Source: Capnocytophaga sp.
GTDB lineage: Bacteria > Bacteroidota > Bacteroidia > Flavobacteriales > Flavobacteriaceae
Length of the DNA: 64,000 bases
Direction of reading: 5' to 3'
NCBI RefSeq assembly: GCF_030532915.1
Contig: NZ_JAUNKD010000009.1
Location: 22,739 to 86,738 of the forward strand
Shown: positions 33,834 through 43,098 of the stretch, one piece after another
Layout of the letters: each line of letters starts with the position of its first letter
Numbering within the stretch: the first letter of the stretch is position 1
Notes under the pieces: generated by a model
The model's input: the letters and a program-made list of their open reading frames with translations, nothing else
Database searches by the model: none
What the model was told of the DNA's origin: nothing
Program-made: the position numbers and the translations under genes

Positions 33834-33876
33834 CAACCACCTTTGGCAAAGTTCCAAACTTTGCCAAAGGTGGTTG
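33834..33876. repeat. CCTTTGGCAAAG palindrome, copy 2 (20-bp stem)
   Basis: A perfect 20-bp stem, CAACCACCTTTGGCAAAGTT (33834-33853) and AACTTTGCCAAAGGTGGTTG (33857-33876), around the loop CCA. It lies 60 bp beyond the stop of the beta-galactosidase gene and could serve as its terminator or as a RNA-end-protecting hairpin, though no T tract follows on that strand. Confidence 0.88.
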
Positions 33877-33935
33877 GGGGTCATATAACGAACTGTAATC
33901 CGGATAGTTATTTTATAAAAGGTAATTCGCTTGTG

Positions 33936-36416
33936 TTATTTCTCGGTCTTTACCTTAATTACGCTACTTTGCAGCCCGTTGCTTTTCGCCTCGAAGGTAA
34001 TTTCGCCTGCTTTTTCAGACGCTTGTACGATGGCTACCAACTTTCCGTTAAAAAGTTGCATCTTTGGCAGATGAAACTGCTCCGTTGAAGTGGCATCACC
34101 GTTGGCGGCGGCTCGGTAGGTGCCTGCTCCGCTTACTTTAAAATGAATCTGCATTTGGGCTGTGGGACAAACATTTCCGTCTTTGTCGATGGCTTCCACC
34201 GTGATGAACGAGAGGTCTTTTCCGTCGGCTTTGATGGTGCCTCTGTCGGCGGTGAGGCGTAGCGAATGCGGTTTTCCGGCGGTTCGCATCACTTTTTCGG
34301 CAACAGCCTTCCCGTCTTTGTCATACGCCACGACTTTCACCTCGCCTTTTTCGTACTTGGTGTCCATCCACATCAGGCGGTAACGCTTCTGACGTTCAAA
34401 CGATTGCTGTGCTTCGGGCGTATAACTTCCATCAAGCGGAATGCTTAAATCCTTGCTGCGCTTTCCTTGGCTTTTGCCGTTGATGAAAACTTCTGCCGAA
34501 GGGTAATTCGTATAGACAAAAATAGGAGTTACCTGCCCTTCGCGCCCTTCCCAGTTCCAATGCGGAAGCACGTGCAGGGTCTCGGCATTTTTATTCCAAT
34601 GGCTTCGATATAAATAGAATCGGTCTTTCGGAAGTCCCGCCAAATCCACCGCCCCGAAGTACGAACTGTGCGCCGGCCACTCCACATAATAAGGTGTCGG
34701 TTCGCCCAAGTAATCAAATCCCGTCCAGATAAACTCGCCGATGGTGTAGGGGAGGTCTTCGTGCTGAATCCAGTCGTCCTCCGGAAGGTTCGACCAACCG
34801 CAATGCTCCACATCGTACGATGAGGTTTGCTGGTCATCATATTTCGGCATTGATTTTCGTTCCACAGGGAATTTGTAAACGCCTCGTGAGCTGATAGTTG
34901 ATGCCGTTTCGCTTCCTAAAATAAGCTGTTGCGGCAATTGTGCGTAGGCTTCTTGATATTTAAACGGACGATAGTTGAAGCCTGCCACTTGCATCGTCGC
35001 TGCCATATTGTTTTTGTATACGTGGTCGGGTCTGTCCATTCCGTTGGAAACAGGGCGCGTGCCATCGTGCCGGGTGATAATGTCTTGCAACCAACGCGCC
35101 ACTTTCGCTCCTTCCAAAACGCTTTGCTCTTCCACCTCATTTCCGATGAACCACATCACCACGCTCGGGTTATTGCGGAAATGACGCACCAAATTGGTCA
35201 AATCCTTTTCCGCCCAATCGTTAAAATAACGATTGTAGCCGTTTTCAACCTTCGGGATAGCCCATTCGTCGAAACTTTCAAGGGCGAGCATCATTCCCAT
35301 TTCGTCCGCAATACGCACATATTCAGGTGCCGGCATATTGTGAGCGGTGCGAATGGCGTTCACGCCCATATCTTGCAGGATTCTGATTTGTCGGCGGATG
35401 GCAGCCTCATTAACCGCCGCCCCGATAGCCCCCAAATCGTGGTGCATACAAACCCCTTGGAATTTGATTTTGCGTCCGTTGAGGTAAAAACCGTCGTTGG
35501 GTTTCACTTCGATGCTTCGGATGCCGAAGGTGGTGGTTTCGGTGTCTTTCAGCGTGCCGTTTTCGTAGATTTTGGTAACGGCTTTGTACAAATTAGGTTG
35601 CTCGATGTCCCATAAAAGCGGATTTTTTACGTAAATTTCTTGTTTGAAGCTGTTGTTTGTAATAAAATCGTTGTGTTTTTTTCTGTCGGAAGCGATTTTT
35701 TCGCCCTTTGGATTGAAAATATCGGTCTCGACCTCGATTTGAGCAATATTTTGGGTCTCAATTTCGGTTTTTATATCGATTTTAGCGAAATTTTTCTCGA
35801 TTTGAGGCGTAGTTAGCTGAATTCCCCATATCGGAATGTGGGTTTTGTTCTTCACAATCACGTGAACGTTGCGATACAACCCCGCCCCGGGATACCAGCG
35901 CGATTGTTGGGTCAGGTTTTCAAGCCGAACCGCCAAGGTGTTGTTTTTGGCTTTCACAAAAGGCGTAACATCCAAGAAGAAGGTGTTGTAGCCGTGGTGC
36001 CACGCGCCCGCTTTTTGCCCGTTTACGAACACTTCGGGGTTGGACATTGCTCCGTCAAACTTGATGAAGACTTTTTTGTCACTGCCGAAATCCGCTACGT
36101 CAAACGAAGTTCGATACCAGCCCACGCCCACGAACGGAAGTCCGCCCGTACGACCCGAATGTTCGATGGGAGCGACCTGCCCGTCCTGTTTGATGGCGGT
36201 GCGTTGCACGTCGTTTTCAATGTCAAACGGTCCATAGATTGCCCAGTCGTGCGGCACGGTTACGTTTTGCCACTTTTTGTCATTCACGGACGTTTGCGAG
36301 AAGTTTTTTTTGTCTTCACGCGTGAATTTCCAGTTTTTTTCCAGCGTTTGTGAGGTTTGTGCTATGCTTAGCGAGCACATTCCCAGTAAAATAGTTGATA
36401 AAAATATGTTTTTCAT
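33936..36416 (-). CDS. glycoside hydrolase family 2 beta-galactosidase, exported
   Basis: An 826-residue GH2 enzyme with a signal peptide (MKNIFLSTILLGMCSLSIAQ). Domains in order: sugar-binding jelly roll (about 22-190), immunoglobulin-like domain (about 195-300), TIM barrel (about 305-600) and C-terminal DUF4982/Ig-like domains. Catalytic residues are the acid/base E427 in WFIGNE and the nucleophile E503 in ILGSETAS. GH2 enzymes of this shape in Bacteroidota remove terminal beta-galactose (some are beta-glucuronidase or mannosidase; galactosidase is favoured here by the overall sequence and the galactose operon in the window). It lies 11 bases after the upstream lipoprotein gene on the same strand. 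Confidence 0.85.
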   Translation of the reverse strand: MKNIFLSTILLGMCSLSIAQTSQTLEKNWKFTREDKKNFSQTSVNDKKWQNVTVPHDWAIYGPFDIENDVQRTAIKQDGQVAPIEHSGRTGGLPFVGVGWYRTSFDVADFGSDKKVFIKFDGAMSNPEVFVNGQKAGAWHHGYNTFFLDVTPFVKAKNNTLAVRLENLTQQSRWYPGAGLYRNVHVIVKNKTHIPIWGIQLTTPQIEKNFAKIDIKTEIETQNIAQIEVETDIFNPKGEKIASDRKKHNDFITNNSFKQEIYVKNPLLWDIEQPNLYKAVTKIYENGTLKDTETTTFGIRSIEVKPNDGFYLNGRKIKFQGVCMHHDLGAIGAAVNEAAIRRQIRILQDMGVNAIRTAHNMPAPEYVRIADEMGMMLALESFDEWAIPKVENGYNRYFNDWAEKDLTNLVRHFRNNPSVVMWFIGNEVEEQSVLEGAKVARWLQDIITRHDGTRPVSNGMDRPDHVYKNNMAATMQVAGFNYRPFKYQEAYAQLPQQLILGSETASTISSRGVYKFPVERKSMPKYDDQQTSSYDVEHCGWSNLPEDDWIQHEDLPYTIGEFIWTGFDYLGEPTPYYVEWPAHSSYFGAVDLAGLPKDRFYLYRSHWNKNAETLHVLPHWNWEGREGQVTPIFVYTNYPSAEVFINGKSQGKRSKDLSIPLDGSYTPEAQQSFERQKRYRLMWMDTKYEKGEVKVVAYDKDGKAVAEKVMRTAGKPHSLRLTADRGTIKADGKDLSFITVEAIDKDGNVCPTAQMQIHFKVSGAGTYRAAANGDATSTEQFHLPKMQLFNGKLVAIVQASEKAGEITFEAKSNGLQSSVIKVKTEK

Positions 36417-36427
36417 TATATAAAAAA

Positions 36428-37672
36428 TTAATCTCGTATTCTTTTATAACTTTTCAGGACAAATTGCCCTTTCGGATTGATTTGATAGCTTGTGCGTATT
36501 AAATTTGCAGGGGAATTATTCTCAATTGCAATTAAATTTTTGTCTAAAACGAGTTGTATCGTGATGTCATTGCTGTTGTTTTTTTCGTAACCAATTTCCA
36601 AATAGTCAATGATTTGTCCGTTTTTGTCTAAATTAAAAAGCACTTTGACAAGCTCGTCTTGGTCTCGCTCAAAAGCCACCATAACCGACGTGAATTTATC
36701 CGAAAAAGGCACGGAATATAGCTTTCTAAAATCCGTTGCATCAGGGTATAAGCCGGCGAGTAGGCGCTTGGCGCGAGTTTTATCCAATACCGCTGACGAC
36801 TGATAGCTGTCAATGATTGATTTTTCTTTTTTAGGGAAGGAAATCGGTTGGAAATCAGACCAATTAAGTAGGTTTTCGGCAGGTTTTAAGGTGATTTTGT
36901 AATAGGTGCATAGCGGTTTTTCGTCGTCATAACCATCTATATGCGAAACATATAGCGTATTTTCGTCCGTCCAAAAAGCATCTTTTACGATACAAAGCCA
37001 CTTATCGATTTTTTTCTCAAAAATTTTTACCAAATCAATGGTTCGTATCCATTCATTATTTTTGTATTGCTGGATAAAATAGGCTAAACATTCCTGCCCG
37101 CCAAAATAGGCGTTCAACCGATTTTTCTTTTGGGGGCTATGCACGATATATTCCGGATTTCCGGCAAGTTCCGTTTCTTTTCCGTTAGTGAGGTTGAGGC
37201 TGTAATCAGAGGTATGCCCGCCTTCAAAAAGCAAAATGTCTTCGGTGGGGTAGTAGGCAACAAATCCGATGTAGCACAACATATCATCGCTTTCTTCAAA
37301 GTTTGTGCCGTTGCGAAATTTAATCTTTGTGGGGAATTGCTCTTCCGAATCATCCCCTCGGAAGGTAACGATGCCTTCCAAAATTTTTTTAGCTTCTTGA
37401 AAATTAGTGATTTTAGGGATAGAATCGTGCTTTGGTGCTTTTTTTTGTGCGGAAATAAATTCTTTTTCGCTAATTTGTTGAATCTCAATAGGGTATTCAT
37501 CATTTAGAAAAGAAGCAACAGCCTCATTATCGGGAGTTGTGTTATCGTATTGATTTTCAACGATTTCCAACGAGTCGTTTTCTTGAATAATAGGGTCGTT
37601 TTCTTGGTTCTTCTTTTGAAAAGAATTGCAAGAATAAAGCAAAAAAGCGGTAATAAAAAAAATGTATTTCAT
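36428..37672 (-). CDS. lipoprotein of unknown function
   Basis: A 414-residue protein with a lipoprotein signal (MKYIFFITAFLLYSC, Cys15) followed by a polar, acidic linker (NSFQKKNQENDPIIQENDSLEIVENQYDNTTPDNEA). The rest is a beta-rich globular part with no motif that I recognise (e.g. FRGDDSEEQFPTKIKFRNGTNF, ECLAYFIQQYKNNEWIRTIDLVKIFEKKIDKWLCIVKDAFWTDENTLYVSHIDGYD). It is 11 bases upstream of the beta-galactosidase gene and may be on the same transcript. It may sit on the cell surface, since acidic residues after the lipobox Cys often mark surface lipoproteins in this group. Confidence 0.7.
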   Translation of the reverse strand: MKYIFFITAFLLYSCNSFQKKNQENDPIIQENDSLEIVENQYDNTTPDNEAVASFLNDEYPIEIQQISEKEFISAQKKAPKHDSIPKITNFQEAKKILEGIVTFRGDDSEEQFPTKIKFRNGTNFEESDDMLCYIGFVAYYPTEDILLFEGGHTSDYSLNLTNGKETELAGNPEYIVHSPQKKNRLNAYFGGQECLAYFIQQYKNNEWIRTIDLVKIFEKKIDKWLCIVKDAFWTDENTLYVSHIDGYDDEKPLCTYYKITLKPAENLLNWSDFQPISFPKKEKSIIDSYQSSAVLDKTRAKRLLAGLYPDATDFRKLYSVPFSDKFTSVMVAFERDQDELVKVLFNLDKNGQIIDYLEIGYEKNNSNDITIQLVLDKNLIAIENNSPANLIRTSYQINPKGQFVLKSYKRIRD

Positions 37673-37748
37673 ACACTGGGAATTTATTTTTAATCGCCCC
37701 CAAAGGTAGTGGTTATTTTCGAGTTACGAAATTTTAGTGCAACTGTTT

Positions 37749-38957
37749 TTAATGACTCTTCGACGTGGTTTTTCCGTATAAAAGAATCATTAAAATAGGT
37801 GAAAGCAAACCAAGCCAAACCGTATAAGTGGCTGAAAGTCCCGTTTCAATGGCTATCATACACAAAATCGGGGAGAGGAATACCAAAAGTAAGCCCATAT
37901 AGTTTTGTCGGGAGCCACCCATTGTTAAAATACGGATAACCGCTACGAAAAATAAATAAATGCTGGTTGTTACGGATAATATTCGCAGTGCATAGAGCAT
38001 CGTTACTTGATGTTGCCCTTCAATTGCAGGCTCAAAGGCATCACCCACCAGCGAAACTCCCACACCGATAGACGCCAATGAAGCAAAAATAAAGAAATGC
38101 AAATAAGCAAAAAAGAATGACGACCTTTTAGAATGCTTTAAGTGTTGGTTGTTCACTTCCTGTTCCAAAACGTGAGCGTAAGGTTGGTTAAAATACAGCC
38201 ACCATAGCACAAAAATCAAAGCGATTACCCCCGTACCGATGAAAAAGATTTGATAAAGCCCGTCTTCCAATGCCAAAACATTCTTAATGGTATTGGAAAC
38301 GCCCAATAATCCTTCCCCCAAAACGATGATAACCAAAAGTCCGTAACGTTCAGCAATGTGATGCGGATGCCAAGGGGTTCTTCCTGCCAAAAGCGGAACC
38401 AAAAGTTCACAAAACATCAAAACAACTACCGAAATCAGCGCAAAACTTTCCTGCGGAGCCAAAATATATCGTAAAATCCATAATATTTGTACCAAAATGA
38501 TACCTACTGCATACCGCAAACACACATTTCGGTACTGTGGATTGCTTCGTGCCGCCCGTATCCATTGTAAAGCCATCGCTACCCGCATAATGGCATAGCC
38601 CACAACCACGATAAACATATCGGGAACTTCCTTGAAAAGGTCGGGAATGCCAATTGCCATTATGATAGCTCCGAACATCTGTAACATTGTGTAAATTCGG
38701 TAGATAGTATCATCATTATCAAAAGCGGAAGCAAACCAAGTGTAGTTCATCCAGCCCCACCAGATGGAAAAAAACGCTATACCGAAGTTAAGCAAACCTG
38801 CCGATATGTGATGTTCGGCAAAAGAATGATGTAATCCACCTGCGGCTGATGCAATAGCGATGACGAAGACCAAATCAAAGAACAGTTCCAGCGGTGTGGC
38901 TACCCTATGCGCTTCGGAAACATCCCGTCCGGTCATTTTTCGTATAAATTTATTCAT
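37749..38957 (-). CDS. low-temperature-requirement A (LtrA) family membrane protein
   Basis: A 402-residue integral membrane protein with about ten to twelve hydrophobic helices. The N-terminal VSEAHRVATPLELFFDLVFVIAIASAAGGLHHSFAEHH and the later HPHHIAERYGLLVIIVLGEGLLGVSN are the LtrA family signatures (named after a Listeria gene needed for growth in the cold). The biochemical function is not known. The gene is 14 bases downstream of the sulfatase gene on the same strand. Confidence 0.85.
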   Translation of the reverse strand: MNKFIRKMTGRDVSEAHRVATPLELFFDLVFVIAIASAAGGLHHSFAEHHISAGLLNFGIAFFSIWWGWMNYTWFASAFDNDDTIYRIYTMLQMFGAIIMAIGIPDLFKEVPDMFIVVVGYAIMRVAMALQWIRAARSNPQYRNVCLRYAVGIILVQILWILRYILAPQESFALISVVVLMFCELLVPLLAGRTPWHPHHIAERYGLLVIIVLGEGLLGVSNTIKNVLALEDGLYQIFFIGTGVIALIFVLWWLYFNQPYAHVLEQEVNNQHLKHSKRSSFFFAYLHFFIFASLASIGVGVSLVGDAFEPAIEGQHQVTMLYALRILSVTTSIYLFFVAVIRILTMGGSRQNYMGLLLVFLSPILCMIAIETGLSATYTVWLGLLSPILMILLYGKTTSKSH

Positions 38958-38971
38958 TTTTTGCTTTTTGA

Positions 38972-40492
38972 TTAATTTATTTTGTGTAGAACTTCTTGTG
39001 CGGTGGTGTCATCAAGTTTGTCAATTTCTTTTTCCAAGAGTTTTTTCATTTTTTTGATGATTTTTTTGCTTGACGGAAGCTTGTAAATGTTGTGCATTTC
39101 ACGAGGGTCGGTTTTCAAATCAAAAAGTTCCCAACCGTTGTGGCGCTTGTAGTACCGAATGAGTTTATAGCGTTTATTTTTAATGCCGAAGTGCGGTGAA
39201 ACAGCGTGCTCTCCGTTTTCATAATAGTGATAATAGACGCTGTTACGGGTTTCTTTGCGCGGTTTTTTCAGTATCGGGAAGAACGAAACACCCTGCATAT
39301 CAGTAGGTACAGGTATGCCGGCGGCTTCCAGCAGGGTAGGGGCAATGTCCACATTCATTACAAAACTTTCAGTCGTTTGTTTGGGCTGAATCACTTTTGG
39401 AAAGCGGGCAATCATCGGCGTGCGGAATGATTCTTCATACATCCAGCGCTTGTCATACCAACCGTGTTCACCCATATAAAACCCTTGGTCAGAAAGATAA
39501 ATCACGATGGTGTTATCGGTAAGTTGCTTTCGGTCTAAATAATCCAACATTCGCCCGATGTTGCGGTCAAGTGAGAGCACCGTGGCGTAATAATCACGCA
39601 TATAACGTTGAAACTTCCACTCGGTGAGGGCTTTGCCTGTTAGTTTTTTGTTCTCTAATTCGTTTTGAATGGGTGTGTAAAAGTTGCGGTAGGCGGCAAG
39701 CTGTTCGGGGGTCATTCGGCTGAAATTATGGTCGGCTTCCTGCCCTTCGCCAAAAAACATTTTCAGGTCATAGCCCATTTGCAAATCTTTGGCAATTGAC
39801 ATTTCTTGCATAGCTGCCGCAGTACGCCCCTGATAATCATCATAAAAATTATCCGGAAGCGGGAAGGAAACGTGTTCAAACTTTCCTAAATCCTGCACGT
39901 CGGGCATCCAAGTGCGGTGGGTGGCTTTATGCCCGAGAATCAGGCAGAAAGGTTTCTCGGGGTTGCGATTGTCCAACCACTTTTCGGCTTCGTTTTGAAC
40001 AATGTCCGATTCATAACCCATTTCGCGAACCACTTTTCCGCCTTCGATAATAAAATCAGGATTGAAATAATGTCCCTGTTCCACTAAAATCTTGAAAAAG
40101 TCAAAGCCTTTCGGGTCTTTCCCCAAGTGATATTTTCCTATCCAAGCGGTTTGGTAGCCGTTGTTTTGCAACAGATTAACAAACTGCTGTTGATTGGAGT
40201 TGTAATGAGAAGTTTCGTTGTCGGTAAAGCCGTTTTTGTGACTAAATTTCCCGGTGAGGATACACGCACGGCTGGGACCGCAGATGGAATTTGCCACGTA
40301 GGCTTTGTTAAAGGTCAGCCCTTGGTCGGCTAATTTATCAATGTTTGGGGTGTACGAAGTTTTTTCTTTGTTGTATGCCCCGATGGACTGAAACGAGTGG
40401 TCGTCCGAGATAATCAGCACGATATTGGGTTGGCGCTGTGCATAATTCAATAGGCTGATTAGGAAAGTGAGTATCAATAAACTATTTTTCAT
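38972..40492 (-). CDS. exported type I sulfatase (Cys-type)
   Basis: A 506-residue sulfatase from the ATG at 40492 (signal peptide MKNSLLILTFLISLLNYAQ). The metal-binding N-terminus PNIVLIISDDHSFQSIG (Asp30, Asp31) and the sulfatase signature C71GPSR75 ACILTG are present. Cys71 would be converted to formylglycine by an anaerobic sulfatase-maturating enzyme (anSME), which is not in the window. The C-terminal RYKLIRYYKRHNGWELFDLKTDPREMHNI is usual for family S1 subgroups acting on carbohydrates. The substrate is likely a host or dietary sulfated glycan. A TTG at 40501 is in frame but the ATG is preferred. Confidence 0.9.
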   Translation of the reverse strand: MKNSLLILTFLISLLNYAQRQPNIVLIISDDHSFQSIGAYNKEKTSYTPNIDKLADQGLTFNKAYVANSICGPSRACILTGKFSHKNGFTDNETSHYNSNQQQFVNLLQNNGYQTAWIGKYHLGKDPKGFDFFKILVEQGHYFNPDFIIEGGKVVREMGYESDIVQNEAEKWLDNRNPEKPFCLILGHKATHRTWMPDVQDLGKFEHVSFPLPDNFYDDYQGRTAAAMQEMSIAKDLQMGYDLKMFFGEGQEADHNFSRMTPEQLAAYRNFYTPIQNELENKKLTGKALTEWKFQRYMRDYYATVLSLDRNIGRMLDYLDRKQLTDNTIVIYLSDQGFYMGEHGWYDKRWMYEESFRTPMIARFPKVIQPKQTTESFVMNVDIAPTLLEAAGIPVPTDMQGVSFFPILKKPRKETRNSVYYHYYENGEHAVSPHFGIKNKRYKLIRYYKRHNGWELFDLKTDPREMHNIYKLPSSKKIIKKMKKLLEKEIDKLDDTTAQEVLHKIN

Positions 40493-40519
40493 TGTTATCA
40501 AATATTACTTTGTTTTGCT

Positions 40520-41290
40520 TCAAGATTGTTTTTCGCTCAAATGGGCTTTACGCACCTTTTTAAATAACTCTGATGAATATACAAAATCCGTAACGGCTTC
40601 GTTATCCGTCTCAAAAATAGTGTCTTTCGAGCCTTCCCACTCTTTATATCCGTTTTTCAGAAAGACAATCTTTGCCCCGATTTCCATTACCGAGTTCATA
40701 TCGTGGGTGTTGATAACGGTGGTGATGTTAAACTCTTCGGTAATTTCTTTAATGAGGTTGTCAATCACGATGGAAGTCTTTGGGTCAAGCCCCGAGTTGG
40801 GTTCGTCGCAAAATAAAAAGTTAGGGCGGTTCACGATAGCCCGCGCAATGGCCACGCGCTTTTGCATCCCGCCGGATATCTCTGAGGGCAACTTGTTTTC
40901 GGCATTGATTAAATTCACGCGACTGAGCACCATATCGGCGCGCTCACGGATTTCTTCAGGGGTTTTGTTTGAAAACATCTGCAACGGAAACATCACGTTT
41001 TCAAGCACTGTCATTGAATCAAACAGTGCACTTCCTTGAAACACCATTCCCATTTTTTGCCGCAGTTTGGTGCGTTCATCGCGCTTCATTGTGGCATAGC
41101 TCACTCCGTCATAAATAATATTCCCTTCATCGGGGATGAACAGCCCCAAGAGTGATTTTAAAAAAACGGTTTTTCCCGACCCGCTTTGCCCTATGATGAG
41201 GTTGGTTTTTCCTTTCTCAAAGATGGTTGAAATCCCTTTTAAAACAGGAACGCCATCAAACGATTTATGTAAATTTTCTACTTGAATCAT
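40520..41290 (-). CDS. ABC transporter ATPase (MlaF-like)
   Basis: A 256-residue ABC ATPase: Walker A GQSGSGKTVFLK near 35-46, Q-loop MVFQGSALFDSMTVLENVMFPL, signature SGGMQKRVAIARA near 142-154 and Walker B FLFCDEPNSGLD. The SGGMQKR signature and DEPNSGLD box are typical of the Mla lipid-transport ATPases (MlaF/MKL). It lies 26 bases after the MlaE-type permease on the same strand and works with it in the inner membrane to keep outer-membrane lipid asymmetry or to move phospholipids. The MCE substrate-binding component is not in the window. Confidence 0.9.
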   Translation of the reverse strand: MIQVENLHKSFDGVPVLKGISTIFEKGKTNLIIGQSGSGKTVFLKSLLGLFIPDEGNIIYDGVSYATMKRDERTKLRQKMGMVFQGSALFDSMTVLENVMFPLQMFSNKTPEEIRERADMVLSRVNLINAENKLPSEISGGMQKRVAIARAIVNRPNFLFCDEPNSGLDPKTSIVIDNLIKEITEEFNITTVINTHDMNSVMEIGAKIVFLKNGYKEWEGSKDTIFETDNEAVTDFVYSSELFKKVRKAHLSEKQS

Positions 41291-41316
41291 CTTTTTTTGA
41301 AGTGCTGTTTAGGTTA

Positions 41317-42054
41317 TTAGGCATAAAATAATTGTGTAATTACTGAGTTGGACAGGATAATTACGATACTGGTCCATACAAATGAAGTGGTGCTTGCCTT
41401 CCCAACATCCAAAGCGCCTCCCTTCATAAAATAGCCGTGATAAGCGGGGATTGTAGCCAAGAAAAACGCAAAAACAATCGTTTTGGTGAAGGCGTAAATC
41501 AAGCTGTATACTTTGAAATCCATCTGAACCCCTTGTACAAATTCGCTCGATGTGGTGTAGCCACTAACCACCGCCGATGCCCAACCGCCTAAAATACCTA
41601 AGTACATACCCATCGCAATTAAGAAAGGAAGCAATAATAAGGCTATTATCTTAGGGAAAACCAGATAATTAAGTGAATTAACACCCATCATATCAAGGGC
41701 ATCAATCTGCTCGGTAACCCGCATTGTGCCGATGCTCGACGTGATGAACGAACCTACTTTTCCGGCCAAAATAATCGCCACAAAAGTAGGGGCAAATTCC
41801 AAAATGATGGACTGCCGGGTGGCAAAACCGATTAAGTATTTCGGAATAAAAGGATTATCAATATTTAAAGCCGTTTGAACCGAAACAACCCCGCCGACAA
41901 AGAACGAGATAAACGCAACGATGCCGATAGAGCCAAAAATCAAATCGTCAATCTCCCTGAGAATCAAATTCTTCATAATGCCCCAGTGGGTCGGCTTGCG
42001 AAATGTGTTGTAGAGCATAATAAAATACCCACCAATGGCTGCAATGTGTTTCAT
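41317..42054 (-). CDS. MlaE-type ABC transporter permease
   Basis: A 245-residue permease with five to six membrane helices. The segment FGSIGIVAFISFFVGGVVSVQTALNI, the EFAPTFVAIILAGKVGSFITSSIGTMRVTEQIDALDMMGVNSLNYLVFPKIIALLLLPFL block and the AFFLATIPAYHGYFMKGGALDVGKASTTSFVWTSIVIILSN end are hallmark MlaE sequences. It forms the inner-membrane core of the lipid transporter with the ATPase just downstream. Confidence 0.92.
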   Translation of the reverse strand: MKHIAAIGGYFIMLYNTFRKPTHWGIMKNLILREIDDLIFGSIGIVAFISFFVGGVVSVQTALNIDNPFIPKYLIGFATRQSIILEFAPTFVAIILAGKVGSFITSSIGTMRVTEQIDALDMMGVNSLNYLVFPKIIALLLLPFLIAMGMYLGILGGWASAVVSGYTTSSEFVQGVQMDFKVYSLIYAFTKTIVFAFFLATIPAYHGYFMKGGALDVGKASTTSFVWTSIVIILSNSVITQLFYA

Positions 42055-42384
42055 ATAAAAATAGTATGCTAACTAACCAAATGCCTATTGAAAAGAACAA
42101 TTGGCAAAATGGTTCTTAATTAATTATGGGCAAAAGTAGTAAAAAAAATAGCTCCGTCAAAATTAATGTTTTTGTATGGCAAACAAAGCCCGAAAATCGG
42201 TTTTTTTCTTAATGGAGTGAAATATAAAGCGCTTATTATCAATGTTGTTTCTCCAAAGGATAAAAACGATGCGCCGGCAATGACGCCCAATTTCTTTTTT
42301 CGGTTGTAAAACATAAAACGATTTGCCCTGCCGAGAAACACTGTGTTTTAAGCGTTGTTATTTTTAGAAAATCTTTTCGGAAAG
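42055..42384. other. 330-bp intergenic region without a convincing gene
   Basis: Between lipB and the MlaE-type gene. A 73-codon open frame on the minus strand (42120-42341) starts with GTG, lacks a ribosome site and is like no family, so it is treated as noncoding. It may hold the promoter of the MlaE-MlaF pair. No repeat or RNA structure was recognised. Confidence 0.5.
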
Positions 42385-43083
42385 CTAAATGAATTCAACT
42401 TCAAAAAGCGCTTTGAAGTGCCTCATTATCTTTTCTTTAACCTCTTCCATCGGTATTTCTTTCTTGCCTAATTCCACATTGAGCGAAGTTACTGCCTTGC
42501 CCCGTATCCCACACGGAATAATATTATCAAAATAACCCAAATCGGCATTGACATTCAGCGCAAAACCGTGCATCGTTACCCATCGCGAACTTCTAACCCC
42601 CATAGCACATATCTTACGTGCAAAGGGTGTGCCTACATCAATCCATACGCCGGTTTCACCTTCGCTTCGGGTGGCTTCAATGCCGTATTCCTTCAAAGTG
42701 AGAATGATAACTTCTTCCAGAAAACGGAGGTATTTGTGAATGTCGGTAAAAAAGTTATCTAAATCCAAGATGGGATAGCCCACTAATTGCCCCGGTCCGT
42801 GGTAGGTAATGTCGCCGCCCCGATTGATTTTATAGAAGGTAGCTCCCTTATCTTTAAGGGTTTGCTCGCTGATGAGTAGGTTTGAAATATCGCCGCTCTT
42901 GCCCAGCGTGTACACGTGCGGGTGCTCCACAAAAAGCAAGTAATTAGGCGTGGGGTTGTTGGTGGCTTCGTGCCTGTTTTTTTGCTTGATATCGATAACG
43001 GATTGGAACAAATTTTCTTGATAGTCCCAAACGGCTTTGTAATCTTTCAGTCCTAAATCTTTGAAAATGACTTGCTTGTTCAT
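42385..43083 (-). CDS. lipB: lipoyl(octanoyl) transferase LipB
   Basis: Moves octanoyl from acyl carrier protein to apo-lipoyl domains of 2-oxoacid dehydrogenases. The 232-residue protein has the LipB marks: VYTLGKSGDISNLL, RGGDITYHGPGQLVGYPILDL, the lysine of FARKICAMGVRSSRWVTMHGFALNVN and the catalytic cysteine in IIPCGIRGKAVTSL. Length is normal. It is 16 bases after the putative porin gene on the same strand and may be on the same transcript. Confidence 0.95.
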   Translation of the reverse strand: MNKQVIFKDLGLKDYKAVWDYQENLFQSVIDIKQKNRHEATNNPTPNYLLFVEHPHVYTLGKSGDISNLLISEQTLKDKGATFYKINRGGDITYHGPGQLVGYPILDLDNFFTDIHKYLRFLEEVIILTLKEYGIEATRSEGETGVWIDVGTPFARKICAMGVRSSRWVTMHGFALNVNADLGYFDNIIPCGIRGKAVTSLNVELGKKEIPMEEVKEKIMRHFKALFEVEFI

Positions 43084-43098
43084 AACTGTTTTGTTTGT

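Noticed and set aside
34929..35615. A 228-codon open frame on the plus strand
   Set aside because: It is antisense to the beta-galactosidase gene, whose GH2 domains and catalytic residues are clear; the shadow frame is His/Val-rich and like no family.
42120..42341. A 73-codon minus-strand frame between lipB and the MlaE-type gene
   Set aside because: Starts with GTG, no ribosome site, ends without a recognisable domain; treated as noncoding.
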